NCBI RefSeq assembly: GCF_017916325.1 | Contig: NC_090166.1 | Span: 406,001 to 470,000 of the forward strand | Direction of reading: 5' to 3' | DNA length: 64,000 nucleotides | Source of the DNA: Leishmania martiniquensis | Taxonomy: Eukaryota > Euglenozoa > Kinetoplastea > Trypanosomatida > Trypanosomatidae | Part shown: piece after piece, positions 1 through 9,699 of the stretch | How positions within the stretch are numbered: the stretch's first letter is position 1 | How the letters are laid out: each line of letters begins with the position of its first letter | Made by a program: the position numbers and the translations under genes | Notes under the pieces: generated by a model | Databases searched by the model: none | The model's input: the letters and a program-made list of their open reading frames with translations, nothing else | Told to the model about the DNA's origin: nothing

Positions 1-831
1 TCTACGGCAGTTTCAGGCGTTTCTTACAGCACAGAAATGCAGCACTTATCGCGATCGCGCGCAAGCGAAAAAGACGCTTCACAGCAGCAAGGACGCAAGA
101 AGGGGGCCCGCAGCGAAAGGGCAATACATGTCAGCCTAGAGGAGCAACTACGCCGTCGTGCTTTCCAATAATGATAGATAAATAAAGGAGCCGTCCGTCA
201 GTACCGGTAACACGAGTGGCGCCTCATCTGATCTATAGTAAATATATATTTTACAAAAAAAAACACCGCGGCGGGGGGACACCTGCGCGTCAGTTTGCTC
301 CCCCACACACACACACTCGCTGCCGCATGGCTCGCATAAAAGGCGCAGCGAGGGTAGAAAAACACAAGAGGACGGCACACGAAGGAGTGAAGAGAGGGAG
401 GTCAAAGTGGAGGAGAGATGGAAAAGCGCGGGCGCTAAAGACCCTTCTATTTTCTCTCTCTCGCTCGCTCGCTCCCTTCCTCTCTTATGCTGTTGGATTC
501 AATGCCGTCGGTGCTCCCATTTTTGTGGTTGCTGTTCTTTTTTTTGTTGGGCCTCACGAGTGAGAAGGACGGTTCATGTCCGTCGAAAGAGAAAGAGGGG
601 GGAGGAGGGGGGAGGAAGGCGTGGCGTTCACCTTCTGCGGCGTTCCATCGTCTCCGCACGAGTTTGCGGTGAACTCGGAAAGACCCGAATCGCATGAATG
701 GGGAGAGGACGGGTCACACATGAGCGAATGAATAAAGCGAAAAAAAAGTGTCCCGCCCCCGTGCGCCATCGTGCCCGACCGTCGTCTTTCTCACATCAGC
801 AATAAAGAGAAGAGCGCAGCAGGGGCGATGC
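1..831. other. Intergenic, 3' side of the H1-like gene
   Basis: No reading frame here has coding character. The tract holds an A-run near 248, a CA microsatellite near 304-317 and G/A-rich stretches. It would carry the 3' UTR of the gene at 832-2106 on the minus strand. No conserved element was recognised. Confidence 0.6.
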
Positions 832-2106
832 TCAGCTGTGAACGTCAGCCGCCTTCTCCTTTGGATACGAAGTGGAAGCCTCCGCGGCATCCATTGCCTC
901 CGGGTCCGCGTGTTTGGTGGCCGCTGTGGCATCCCCCTCCGCGGCAGGAGCGCCGATCTCACCCTCGTCCTTCGTATGATGCTGTGTCATGGTGCTCTTT
1001 TGGTCCTCGGTGCACGGCATCGGCCCGGCCGCATCGCGCCGCTCCTCTGTCTCTGCCCGTGCCTCGGCAGCGTGCGGAGCGCCCTCACCGCTTGCTGCAT
1101 GACTCGCAGCGGCGTCACTTGAAGGCATTGCCTCCGCAGCGGTGGCTGTCTTGCACGATTTCTTTACAGCCTTTTTCTTCGTGGCCTCCTTTTTGGCAGC
1201 GGCAGCTTCGCCGCCCTTTGCCGCGGCGGTCGCCTTCCCCTTAGCAGACCTCTTCTTCAAAGTCTTCTGCGTAATGGCGGCCGACTCAACGCCGTCCGCC
1301 TTGTCACTCGGGCTCTGCGATTTTCGGGATTCTCTCACAGTCTTCCTCGACTTGGTCGCCTTCATGGCGACGTCCCCGTCGGTCTTGAGACGCGTCGCCT
1401 TCTTGGCCTTTGGCCCTGCAGCCTTCAGATCGGCGAGACGCCGACGAGGAGCCTTCTTGAGCGGGCCACCCTCACTCCCATTCGCAGCTGCGCTCGCTGC
1501 GTTGGCCTTGGGTGCCTTCTGCGAGCGCGCCGGTTTGCGGTAGGGCTCTGGTGACCTGATCTTCGCACGCATGGCCGCACAGTCCGTTGCAGCGGTCTCC
1601 CGAGGAGCCTGCGCCTTTGCCTGCTCGACCTCCTCAGCCTCGGGCGGCATGGAGGTCTTTGTCACCGCTCCGACGTCGCTCGCGCCTGCCCGAGGTCTAG
1701 ACGGAGGAGCGCGGCCTCGCGATGAGAGGTGCACCGCTGTACCCTCATAGGGCACAGCGTGTGATCTGCCGCTCATCGCAGAGGCGCCTGCGGTTGTCTT
1801 GTGGGCATTAGAGGAGTGTGTGTCACCAGCGAGTGGGCGGCTTGAGATTCGCATGTGCGACCCCGAGACAGCGGGCCGAATGGTGCGCTGTGGAGGAGTC
1901 TGAGGTACGGGCTCAGCAGCCGGCGCAGCACATCCGTCTTGACCGGCATGCGGCTTCTGCGGTGCCTCCGCGAGGGTGATGCCGTCCTCCGTGGATGCCG
2001 GGGCCCCCGCTACCTTGGTGATGGCCGGCTCCGCGGCCGCAGGCGGTGCTTCCGCGACGGGCATCACTTCAGCCTGCATCTCATTCGTCTGCGCGGCCTC
2101 GGACAT
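832..2106 (-). CDS. Disordered histone-H1-like Lys/Ala-rich protein
   Basis: A 424-aa protein starting at the first ATG (2106); the open frame upstream of it has no other ATG. Composition is tripartite: an Ala/Pro/Glu-rich acidic N-terminus (about 1-60), a strongly basic Lys/Ala/Arg middle (about 185-325) with runs such as AKKEATKKKAVKK like histone H1 tails, and an acidic Ala/Glu C-terminus. No folded domain, signal peptide or membrane segment is visible. A nuclear or DNA-associated role is inferred from composition only; kinetoplast-associated or RNA-binding basic proteins look alike. A C/T tract followed by AG at 2234-2233 suits a spliced-leader acceptor 126 nt upstream. It is probably a real gene, of unknown function. 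Confidence 0.75.
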   Translation of the reverse strand: MSEAAQTNEMQAEVMPVAEAPPAAAEPAITKVAGAPASTEDGITLAEAPQKPHAGQDGCAAPAAEPVPQTPPQRTIRPAVSGSHMRISSRPLAGDTHSSNAHKTTAGASAMSGRSHAVPYEGTAVHLSSRGRAPPSRPRAGASDVGAVTKTSMPPEAEEVEQAKAQAPRETAATDCAAMRAKIRSPEPYRKPARSQKAPKANAASAAANGSEGGPLKKAPRRRLADLKAAGPKAKKATRLKTDGDVAMKATKSRKTVRESRKSQSPSDKADGVESAAITQKTLKKRSAKGKATAAAKGGEAAAAKKEATKKKAVKKSCKTATAAEAMPSSDAAASHAASGEGAPHAAEARAETEERRDAAGPMPCTEDQKSTMTQHHTKDEGEIGAPAAEGDATAATKHADPEAMDAAEASTSYPKEKAADVHS

Positions 2107-3068
2107 GGTGTTGAAGCTCTCCTTTCGGCTCGGTTGTCCGCAGAGCGAAAGAGGAAAGGGCGCTCGACCGCGAGGGAGCGCTATCGCGTGACACCTTCGG
2201 AGCAATCAAGTGGGCAAAGGCGCGCAGACAAGCTCACGCACGCGAGAGAACAACAACGAAAAAAAAAAGAAGCTGTGAGCCTCAGATCAAAGCGTCACGT
2301 TCGCTGAGGTAGACGGAGTTGTGTTGCCTCTTCCTTTACAAGAGGAGAACACAGAGGGGGAGGCGTGTACACACCCGCGCAACGCGGAGACCACAGCCTA
2401 TGAGGGAGGGAGGGTGGGGCGCGGGATACAAGCGGCACTGATGAGAAAAACAGAGAGGAGCGGTCAAACACTAGCTGGACTGCAGCCACCCGCATTACGT
2501 GTGTATGGGGGGTGATTGAGCGAGACAGGCAAAGGTGAAGAAGGCGAAGAAGAGTTAGTTGGAGCTGAGGGGACCGGCGCGCCTCTCTTAAACGCTGCCG
2601 CAGACGACATCAAAGCCGCATCACACATCGCCAGGCAAGCGATGAGGACTCCTGCATGCCGCTCGCGCGCCATTCTTCTTTCACAACTTTCGTTTACCCC
2701 TGCAGAAGTACCGCGCAAATCATTGCCGTCGTCTACTATGTGTATACATACCTATCAGCTCGCCTCTGAGAGCATGCGGCCTGGCCACAGTACAACCAGC
2801 ACGACCTCACCGACAGCATCGGCACACCACTTCACCTCCTTCCTAACAGAGACGCTAACTAGCGCTGTCGCGCCGCAGTGCAGATCCACACATTACGATA
2901 GAAAAGGCGCTCACACACATGCGGCACCAGCGCAACAGAAAAAAAAAAGAGCTGCAGCCTCCATCCTCTCCACCCACAGTCGTCAGCATCCCTTTGCAAT
3001 CCGCACGAAGCGAGAAGCGGAGGCACACACGCACACCGCTTCGACAAAACAAGAGGCACCTTTCGGGG
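2107..3068. other. Intergenic between the H1-like gene and repeat copy 1
   Basis: This tract contains the 5' leader of the gene at 832-2106, then sequence without a credible frame. The long plus-strand frame across 2516-3538 has no recognisable domain and runs into the repeat, so it is not called. Confidence 0.5.
2233..2275 (-). promoter_or_regulatory. Predicted spliced-leader acceptor of the H1-like gene
   Basis: Read on the minus strand, a T/C-rich tract (about 2275-2240, with a long T-run) ends in the first AG at 2234-2233. Kinetoplastid trans-splicing uses the first AG after such a tract. This would give a 126-nt 5' UTR to the ATG at 2106. Confidence 0.4.
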
Positions 3069-3602
3069 GCAACATTTCTTTTTTTGATCCATTCAGCGCG
3101 CGCACTCCCCCCCCTTCCACACTCCGTCAGCGGAACGCTGTGCGACCCCCTCCCCCCGGCTCCCCAAACAGACCCGCAAACGGCGTCGCTGCAAAGCAGC
3201 ACTACACGCACGCCTCACCTCTAGGGCACCGACTCCGCCGTCGATGCTCGGCCAATGCCTCAGGCTCCAGCCACCCCACCTCCGCGTCGCCGGTTGCCGG
3301 CCAGCCGCCCCCGTTCGGAGCAGCTCACGCTCGCCACACACAAGCGAGGCGGCGAGGGCCGTGCAAGATGCGTTCGGGTGGCGTTGGCACGCAGCGAGCC
3401 ACATCGGTGGCGCAAGCGCCTTCATTGCCGCGGGTCGCACCGCCACGCGCCGCGCGATACGTCGCCCCGGCCTCTCTGCGCCAAAGGCACTGGGCCCTGT
3501 GTCTCTGCCAGGAGCAGTTGGGCATGGGGCGGGAATAGGCGCGGGGAGGGAGGGGAGGATGGCGCGGCGCCCCTGAGATGCCACGCACTGCGGCGTGCCA
3601 CA
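3069..3602 (-). mobile_element. Dispersed SIDER-like retroposon, copy 1
   Basis: Bases 3088-3602 match copy 3 (21283-21795) with only two substitutions and a 2-nt C-run length difference. Bases 3069-3087 also match copy 2, including an A-rich end when read on the minus strand. The length of about 530 bp, the intergenic position beside coding genes and the A-rich 3' end fit Leishmania short interspersed degenerated retroposons (SIDER). I could not compare it with the SIDER signature, so the family name is inference. No protein is encoded. The element is oriented with the flanking genes. Confidence 0.65.
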
Positions 3603-4148
3603 TCATGAGGGGTGCATGTCGGCAACCAGCAAAAAGAGTCCTCCAGGAATCACGAAGATGGTGAAAGAGAGTGCTGAGGGCGAAAGGCGTGAGTGGAATA
3701 GCTCGAAGACACGGGCAATGCGTTAGTCGGTGGCGGAAGCAGAGCGCGCAAGCGAGACCCAAAGGGGAGGGTGCTGAGAGCGGCCCATAGAGAAGTACAG
3801 AAAGGCTCCCCCTGCGCGCACATGCACATGAAGAGGAGGCCGTGCCCGACGAGCCGCACGCTCCAAGAAGAGAAGCAGTGAGAGAGAGAGGGAGGCGCAC
3901 ACCGCACTTGAAGGTTTGCTGCAGAAAGCGATACAGTGCCACCCTATCGCCGCTCCTCGACTAACTCCGCCCCCTTGTTCATCGTTTTCCACGATGAGTG
4001 CCACCCCACCTAGTGAAGCAGCGCCTCCTCGGGGAAAGGGAGGTGAAGAACAGTCGCCACTGCCCGTGAGAAGAGAACGAAGCCCTGTGTAGTGTATTGC
4101 CTCTCCAGCAGAGTCGCTAAGGGTCCCCCTGAGAAAAAAAAAATCACA
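3603..4148. other. Intergenic, 3' flank of the SET-domain gene
   Basis: About 550 bp that would carry the 3' UTR of the SET gene. Sequence is mixed with GA-rich stretches (about 3875-3895) and an A-run near 4134. Nothing recognisable was seen. Confidence 0.5.
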
Positions 4149-6449
4149 TCAGAGCAAGTGTCGATTGGCAAGCACAGAAGACCACCATCGCCTCACAGCT
4201 GACATTACGCTGCCCTGCCTCGCAGATGAAGGAGAGGAGGCACTGTCACGCGCTGGCCGCATATTGCCGTCCAAGCCGTTCGCTTGGAGAAGCGCCGCCA
4301 TGTCATCCTCACGTCGCGATAGCGGCAGGAAGCCGTAGCGGTAAAGCGTATACGCAACACTGTAGCACTTGACGTATGAGAGGGTGAGCTCCTCATCCTC
4401 CTCGATGTCGTCTACGGCGCGCACCACCACTTGAAAGGATGGAGACCCACCTACGGAGGGGTCGCTGGCCGCGCCGCCCGAAGACGGGACTGCTTTCGCT
4501 CCTAGCGTGCTTTCATCGCCTCCTCCTCCGACCTTCTCCACGGTGTACGACACATTCGGCACACCGCCGGGAGGATGGTTCACCATGTCCAGCAGCGGCA
4601 CGATGGTGGGTATTCCTGTGGGGTCCGCTTCCTTCATGTGTAGCCGCTCCTCGTCAATGGCGCGCAGCCCATACTGGTAGAAGGCGTATTTGCCTCTCAT
4701 CACTGCTCTTCCAAACGCGTCCAGCTCCTCACCCTCGACGTTCTCCGTTTGCGCGCGCTCGAAGGCTGCTCGGTTAACACGCAGATGCGGAAGCACTTTT
4801 TGGCGTGACAAGACGATGCGAAGCGCCCACTCCATATCCTCCAGCGATGGAGGCGGCTTCCACACCGTCCGAGTTGCGGAGGCGTCAACGTCGGGTGCGG
4901 TAGAAGCGGCGGACGCCACAGCCCCCTCGCCGGCCTGCCGGCCACTTCTGCTCTTTGCATCAACGCTAAGAGGCACGGCGGTGTCTTCCACGTCAATGCG
5001 GGCAACGGGTACGGATACATCAGGCACAGTCGCACCGGCCACACCATCTGTCTCGGCTTTTGCGATCTCCGCGTCTGGTCTCTGCCCTGCCGCCAAGTCA
5101 TACGCCGCCCACCAGGCCGCGTGCAGCTGTCGCAAGTGGTGCCGGAACCGCAGGACGTGGTCACCGTACTCCATGTGGGTCATCGGCTCCAACACGCCAA
5201 GATGCAGCGCCTTGATGGCGTCGTCATCGAAGAGCTCGGCAGCGTCTAGCAGCCGCAGATACGGGTAGAGCGGACTATGCTCGCCGTCGGCCCTCTCACA
5301 CGCGAGCAGCAGTGCTGCGCAGACCTGATCGACGAAGACGGGGTGCGGAATCGGGTCGAAGGAGGATCGACGCACAGAGATGATTCTCTTGACCGTCTCG
5401 TACGACGGTCGTCCCACTCGCTGCTGAGCAGCCACGGAGTTCGTCGCCAGCGTCTCACTGTTCAAGGTGAGCCATGGAGTGCTGCTCAGAGGGGTGTTCG
5501 GAGTACCGCGCAGGAGTGGAATCGTCAGCACCACATCACCCTTCTTGAAGGCCCTTCTGGCGTACACCCCACGTGCCGTAGCGAGGCGCAGGTCCAGCAG
5601 CACATTTGCCTCGAGCTGTTCTCTCAGAGCCGCGTCAGGGGGCAGAACACGCTCGCACAGCCAACGCACAAACGGCGCGCTGAGTTCTTCGCCGAGCACC
5701 CCCCGTGCGTCGCGCGAGATCCACGACTCCTCCACCAGGCGTACCTTGCCCAGAGCCGGCGAGGTAAGGCTCGAGGCCCACATCGGCAACATCGGCTTCG
5801 GCGTGTTGCCTGGCACCTCGTGGCCGTACACGTCGAGGCCGGCCCGCTGTTTTGGATCGCTGAGGAAAGAAAACTTGCCGGCGCGCCTTTCTGCGTGCGC
5901 GCCCTGTGTCAGCGGCGGGAGGATTGCCCCAGGGTGCACGAGGGGCGGCCTCTCCGAGGCTGCCGGCTGTCGCTCACCCGCAGCCATCCCCTCCCTCACT
6001 CGATCGTTAGTGGCCAACTTGGTATGCAAGGAGCGTTGGCGTTGTCGCTGCCGCGGAGCGCGCTGCTGTCCCTCAAACGACTGAGGCCCGGCACACCTCC
6101 ACTTCGCCACATACGGATCATCGAGTCGCGGCACGCGGCGCTCACGCAAGCCATCCGTCACGTCATCCCCGAGATCCGATGCAGAAGAGGAGTTGGCGCT
6201 TGTCGGCTGACGAGACGTCACAGATGCACCGCCAGAAAGCTCTTCGCCCACAGCATTCCAGTCATCTCTTCGAGGTGTAACACCTGGCCGATTTTCGTCC
6301 GCGGCACCCCGCAGTGAGAGCGACAGTGGCCCAGCCCTCAGAAGTGTCCACCGATAGAAGCATCGCATGACTTGAAGAAAAGGCCCAGTCACCGAAGGCC
6401 GGTACAACCATTCAGCAGTGCGTAGAAAAGGATGAGAGCAGTCCAACAT
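4149..6449 (-). CDS. SET-domain lysine methyltransferase (LSMT/SETD3-SETD6 type)
   Basis: A 766-aa protein from the ATG at 6449. The SET domain is split, as in the Rubisco large-subunit methyltransferase class. An N-SET segment lies at about 283-315 (TARGVYARRAFKKGDVVL). A variable, Ala/Asp-rich insert of about 100 residues (about 475-545) follows. The C-SET core has LLDMVNH with N624 and H625, then ELTLSY with Y692, matching the family's NH motif and catalytic tyrosine. It should transfer a methyl group from SAM to lysine (or histidine, as in SETD3); the substrate is unknown. Residues 1-280 are mostly disordered. M28 (start 6368) is an alternative start giving an Arg-rich amphipathic N-terminus that could target the mitochondrion. 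Family call is confident, substrate and location are not. Confidence 0.88.
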   Translation of the reverse strand: MLDCSHPFLRTAEWLYRPSVTGPFLQVMRCFYRWTLLRAGPLSLSLRGAADENRPGVTPRRDDWNAVGEELSGGASVTSRQPTSANSSSASDLGDDVTDGLRERRVPRLDDPYVAKWRCAGPQSFEGQQRAPRQRQRQRSLHTKLATNDRVREGMAAGERQPAASERPPLVHPGAILPPLTQGAHAERRAGKFSFLSDPKQRAGLDVYGHEVPGNTPKPMLPMWASSLTSPALGKVRLVEESWISRDARGVLGEELSAPFVRWLCERVLPPDAALREQLEANVLLDLRLATARGVYARRAFKKGDVVLTIPLLRGTPNTPLSSTPWLTLNSETLATNSVAAQQRVGRPSYETVKRIISVRRSSFDPIPHPVFVDQVCAALLLACERADGEHSPLYPYLRLLDAAELFDDDAIKALHLGVLEPMTHMEYGDHVLRFRHHLRQLHAAWWAAYDLAAGQRPDAEIAKAETDGVAGATVPDVSVPVARIDVEDTAVPLSVDAKSRSGRQAGEGAVASAASTAPDVDASATRTVWKPPPSLEDMEWALRIVLSRQKVLPHLRVNRAAFERAQTENVEGEELDAFGRAVMRGKYAFYQYGLRAIDEERLHMKEADPTGIPTIVPLLDMVNHPPGGVPNVSYTVEKVGGGGDESTLGAKAVPSSGGAASDPSVGGSPSFQVVVRAVDDIEEDEELTLSYVKCYSVAYTLYRYGFLPLSRREDDMAALLQANGLDGNMRPARDSASSPSSARQGSVMSAVRRWWSSVLANRHLL

Positions 6450-6583
6450 GGTAGCGATGTTTCAGTTCGGACGATGTAACACTCTTGGCGATGGGCCCCC
6501 TCTGCCCACCAGTTTCCGTTGGCCACAAAGCTTTTTCAGCCCTAACTTCACGAGCAGCCCTGGGGCCAGATGCTAAACGAGGG
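6450..6583. other. Leader region of the SET gene
   Basis: A short spacer between the SET start codon and repeat copy 2. Its pyrimidine tract is poor, so the acceptor for the SET mRNA may lie within or beyond the repeat. Nothing else is recognisable. Confidence 0.35.
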
Positions 6584-6884
6584 GAGCGTGAGCTGCTCCG
6601 AACGGGGGCGGGGAGGGCTGCGCACCGTGACGACCGGCACAGCGGGGGCGGCTGGCCGGCGACCGGCGATGCGGAGGTGGGGTGGCTGGAGCCTGAGGCA
6701 TTGGCCGAGCATCGACGGCGGAGTCGATGCCCTAGAGGTGAGGCGTGCGTGTAGTGCTGCTTTGCAGCGACGCCGTTTGCGGGTCTGTTTGGGGAGCCGG
6801 GGGGAGGGGGTCGCACAGCGTTCCGCTGACGGAGTGTGGAAGGGGGGAGTGCGCGCGCTGAATGAATCAAAAAAGAAATGTTGC
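6584..6884 (+). mobile_element. Dispersed SIDER-like retroposon, copy 2 (truncated, inverted)
   Basis: The same element as copies 1 and 3 but in the opposite orientation. It matches from GAGCGTGAGCTGCTCCG at 6584 to the A-rich end at 6884. The roughly 250 bp that precede this point in the other copies are missing. Compared with copy 3 it has two substitutions in the shared part plus an internal extra segment of about 40 nt (about 6613-6652) that ends in a repeat of GCGGGGGCGG. Truncation opposite an A-rich end is typical of target-primed reverse transcription. Confidence 0.6.
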
Positions 6885-7808
6885 GCCCTACCCCACTGAG
6901 TGTGAGGCTGACAGAGGTGGCACAGCAGCCGCTCCCAACCCCATCCGTGAAGCACCAGCAGTGAGCCGTGCAGCTGGAGTTACAACGCTCTGCGACTTCA
7001 CTGCGCCTCCTCTTCCCCATACCGCGGACAACCCACGCCTGGAGATGGGTGCAGACATGCGCACGAACGCGGGAGAAGCAGAAACGGCCATGGAATGCGG
7101 TGCCGCACTCACTGGGGGGGGGGAAGGGGGGGCAACGCTCGAGAGAGGGGGCAGCTTCGGTGTCAGCCCCCCATAAGTGAAAACGGAGCTGAAAAAAAAA
7201 AGGGAAGCAAAAATATACGCGGGCCACCTGCCTGCCTTGTTGCTTCTCCTGATCCCTCCTCGCCCCCGTAAAGCTGAACGCTCGACAGCGACACCAGGGC
7301 ACCGCCTGCTCCCCGAGGCGCGCCTTGAGGGCGCCCACTCCCTGGGCCGCTACTGCGGGAGGTGCGCGGCGCAATGGCGAGGGCAGCGTCCAAGAAGACG
7401 TGCTTTGGGAGCGCGGCCGTGTGTGTGGGAGGGGGCGGATACCGCCTCAGGCAGCGAAGGCGTTTCATTTATTCGTTATCAAAGCTAAACATTGCGTAAA
7501 AAAAACAGTCAAGAGCGGCAGGCCATAGGATCTGTAGCGGGGGCGGGGGTCGCACATTTATGCGTGCGTCCGTCGCATGGGATGCCGCACAGCGTCGGCT
7601 CTCGGCACCCCGTACAGGAAGCTGAGGCTCAGAGAGTCTTCTGTTTTAGTCAAAGAACGCAATAAGGCAAACATTAGCCTCTGTGAGCGGAAGCGTGCCC
7701 GAGTGGGCGAATCGCTGAAGGCCCGAGACGTCGACATGTACGCCGTCATGCGAGTGAGCCGCACCACCGATAAGCCACCCTAGCTTTCCGTGCACGAGCA
7801 GAGCCTAC
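6885..7808. other. Intergenic, 3' flank of the biotin ligase
   Basis: About 920 bp without a credible gene. It holds a G-run near 7117-7131, an A-run near 7192-7202 and mixed sequence. It would include the 3' UTR of the biotin ligase gene. Confidence 0.5.
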
Positions 7809-8600
7809 TCAGAAGAGATATTCCGCCGACAACTCCTCTATGGTGCCGTCGCCGTGGCGCACCTTCAAATGGCCCCAGCTGTTCAGCGAAACAGCTGTCA
7901 ACTCTTCTGGGTCCCGGCCGCCCGGCAGCCGCTTGTGCAGCTTCATCGACATATCCATGACTTTCTCGAAGCTGTCAATCACCGACGCGCGCGTAGACTC
8001 CGGTGACGTACACATTTCGAAGAAGTGGTACCAGACCGCGTTAGCCAGCTCCTGCGGCGTGCACCGCTTCACGCCGAAAGCCTCTGCGATAGAGTTGATC
8101 ATCGACGCCTCACGACCGCCGTCCGTCGTCTCCGGCGCCACGGCGATATTCATGCCGACACCAATCATGAAGAAGTCCTCCTCACTCTCGATCAGGGTGC
8201 CGCCGATTTTCTTCTGCTTGTAGACGATGTCGTTCGGCCACTTGGTCAGCACAGCCTTGGCCGCCTCCGCAGCGAGCGAGCCCTTTGCCGATGCCTCGTC
8301 CAGGTGAAGCACTTCTAGAACAGCCCGGCGGCACGCGAGACCGCAGACGAGCGACAAGACAGGCACCAGCTCCTCCTTGATGCACGGCGGTTGCCCCTGA
8401 TGAGGCACACCAAGAGTCATGTAGAGGCTTCCCTTCGGCGACGTCCATGTGCGGCCACCTGTGCCGCGGCCGGCCGTCTGCACGGCCGCGACGACAGCGA
8501 ACGGCTTCCCACCAGCCGTCGCTCTCATGGCGCGGGCCACATCCATCGTGGAGGTCACCTCCTCGAGAAACTGAATGTTGGGAGGGAAGTGGGCGGGCAT
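7809..8600 (-). CDS. Biotin protein ligase (biotin--[carboxylase] ligase)
   Basis: A 263-aa enzyme from the first ATG at 8600; upstream in-frame codons lack ATG. It is a class I, BirA-like ligase without a DNA-binding domain. The ligase signature QTAGRGTGGRTW is at 41-52, KWPND at 120-124, KIGG at 131-134 and GVGMN at 147-151, followed by the small C-terminal SH3-like region. It activates biotin to biotinyl-5'-AMP and attaches it to the lysine of biotin carboxyl-carrier domains (in trypanosomatids acetyl-CoA, propionyl-CoA and methylcrotonyl-CoA carboxylases). The length suits a minimal ligase, so it looks intact. No targeting sequence is obvious. Confidence 0.93.
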   Translation of the reverse strand: MPAHFPPNIQFLEEVTSTMDVARAMRATAGGKPFAVVAAVQTAGRGTGGRTWTSPKGSLYMTLGVPHQGQPPCIKEELVPVLSLVCGLACRRAVLEVLHLDEASAKGSLAAEAAKAVLTKWPNDIVYKQKKIGGTLIESEEDFFMIGVGMNIAVAPETTDGGREASMINSIAEAFGVKRCTPQELANAVWYHFFEMCTSPESTRASVIDSFEKVMDMSMKLHKRLPGGRDPEELTAVSLNSWGHLKVRHGDGTIEELSAEYLF

Positions 8601-9699
8601 GGTCAACGTTGGTGCGCCTTTATATGTGGGCTCGTACTCGCCGATATCAGTAGAGTGCTGTTCCCGTCCGCTCCTGGCCCTCTGCTCGAGGTTGCACGCT
8701 TGTCTTGCAGGCAAAGAGATTTCGCTGGGCGATCGTCGACGGAGGCGAGTGGATGGAGCACGGAGGCACTCGGCAGTGGATGTGTGTGGGCCTCCCCTCT
8801 TCCGTGGTCAAGAGAGCGCTGAGAAGGGGATTGGCGTGTGGTGGCGCCCCACGGCGAGAAAGAGGAAGAAAGAGTGGAATGTGAGCAGGAGCAACGGCAG
8901 TGGGGCGCGGATGACAACTTCCCTCTACGTGCTGCATCGACCGCGAGGGCATCCAAGGCAGTACACCGATTTTTCTACCCCCACCGTACGCGAAACCCAA
9001 AATAATTGGCGCTGAGGGGCAGTGATAGTCTGAAGGACGGCAGCGAATGAGTAGGCGACCTCTGCCGTGAATACGATAGCGATGAGCCACGCCATACTGC
9101 CTTGCTCCCCGCCGGTGCTCTACCATCGCTGCCCCCTACGTGTACGCGGAGGTGCGCGCAACACGACAGACATGCGCACGCTTAAATAGAGGGCACCCTT
9201 GAAGAAGACAGCCACAGGAAAACCCCAGCGACCACATCAAACATAAATCAGCCAATGCACTTCTCTGCAGTCTCTTCGGAAAGAAGGCGCTTCTGCCAAC
9301 GCTTTCCTCTCCCCCACCACCACCACCACCCCACCCCCCGTTCACCCAATCCCGTTGGGCCGGAAGGCCCAAGACATGAACCGATGGGGCGCCACCGTTT
9401 CTCCGCAGCCAATCGCCAACCCCACGCAGGCCAACGCCTCTGTAGGCCGCCCATGGAATTCTCTCTGTGCGACACAATCCAGGCGATACGTATAACTTTT
9501 TTTTATTTCAACAAGACATGCGGCGGAGAGAGGTGCACACCACCGAACACAAGCCCTCAATCGGCGTGGCATTTAAAAAAAAATCATAGGCAGTTGTGTC
9601 AGGCGAGCACGCGCGTCTCTTCGTGCAGCGCCACCCCTCGCTGCAGATGGGAGCGCCACATCACGGCCCTCCCCCTTGCAACAAGGACATGCCTACACC
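8601..9699. other. Intergenic between biotin ligase and FG nucleoporin
   Basis: About 1.1 kb containing the ligase leader and the nucleoporin 3' UTR. A CAC/C-rich run lies at about 9310-9345 and A/T-runs near 9490-9505 and 9574-9585. No gene or repeat was recognised. Confidence 0.5.

Noticed and set aside
2516..3538. 340-codon plus-strand frame
   Set aside because: It begins without ATG, has no domain, and runs into the dispersed repeat; the matching frame in repeat copy 3 is a shadow of the same repeat.
5277..6317. 346-codon plus-strand frame opposite the SET gene
   Set aside because: Antisense shadow of a GC-rich coding region; the minus strand carries clear SET motifs.
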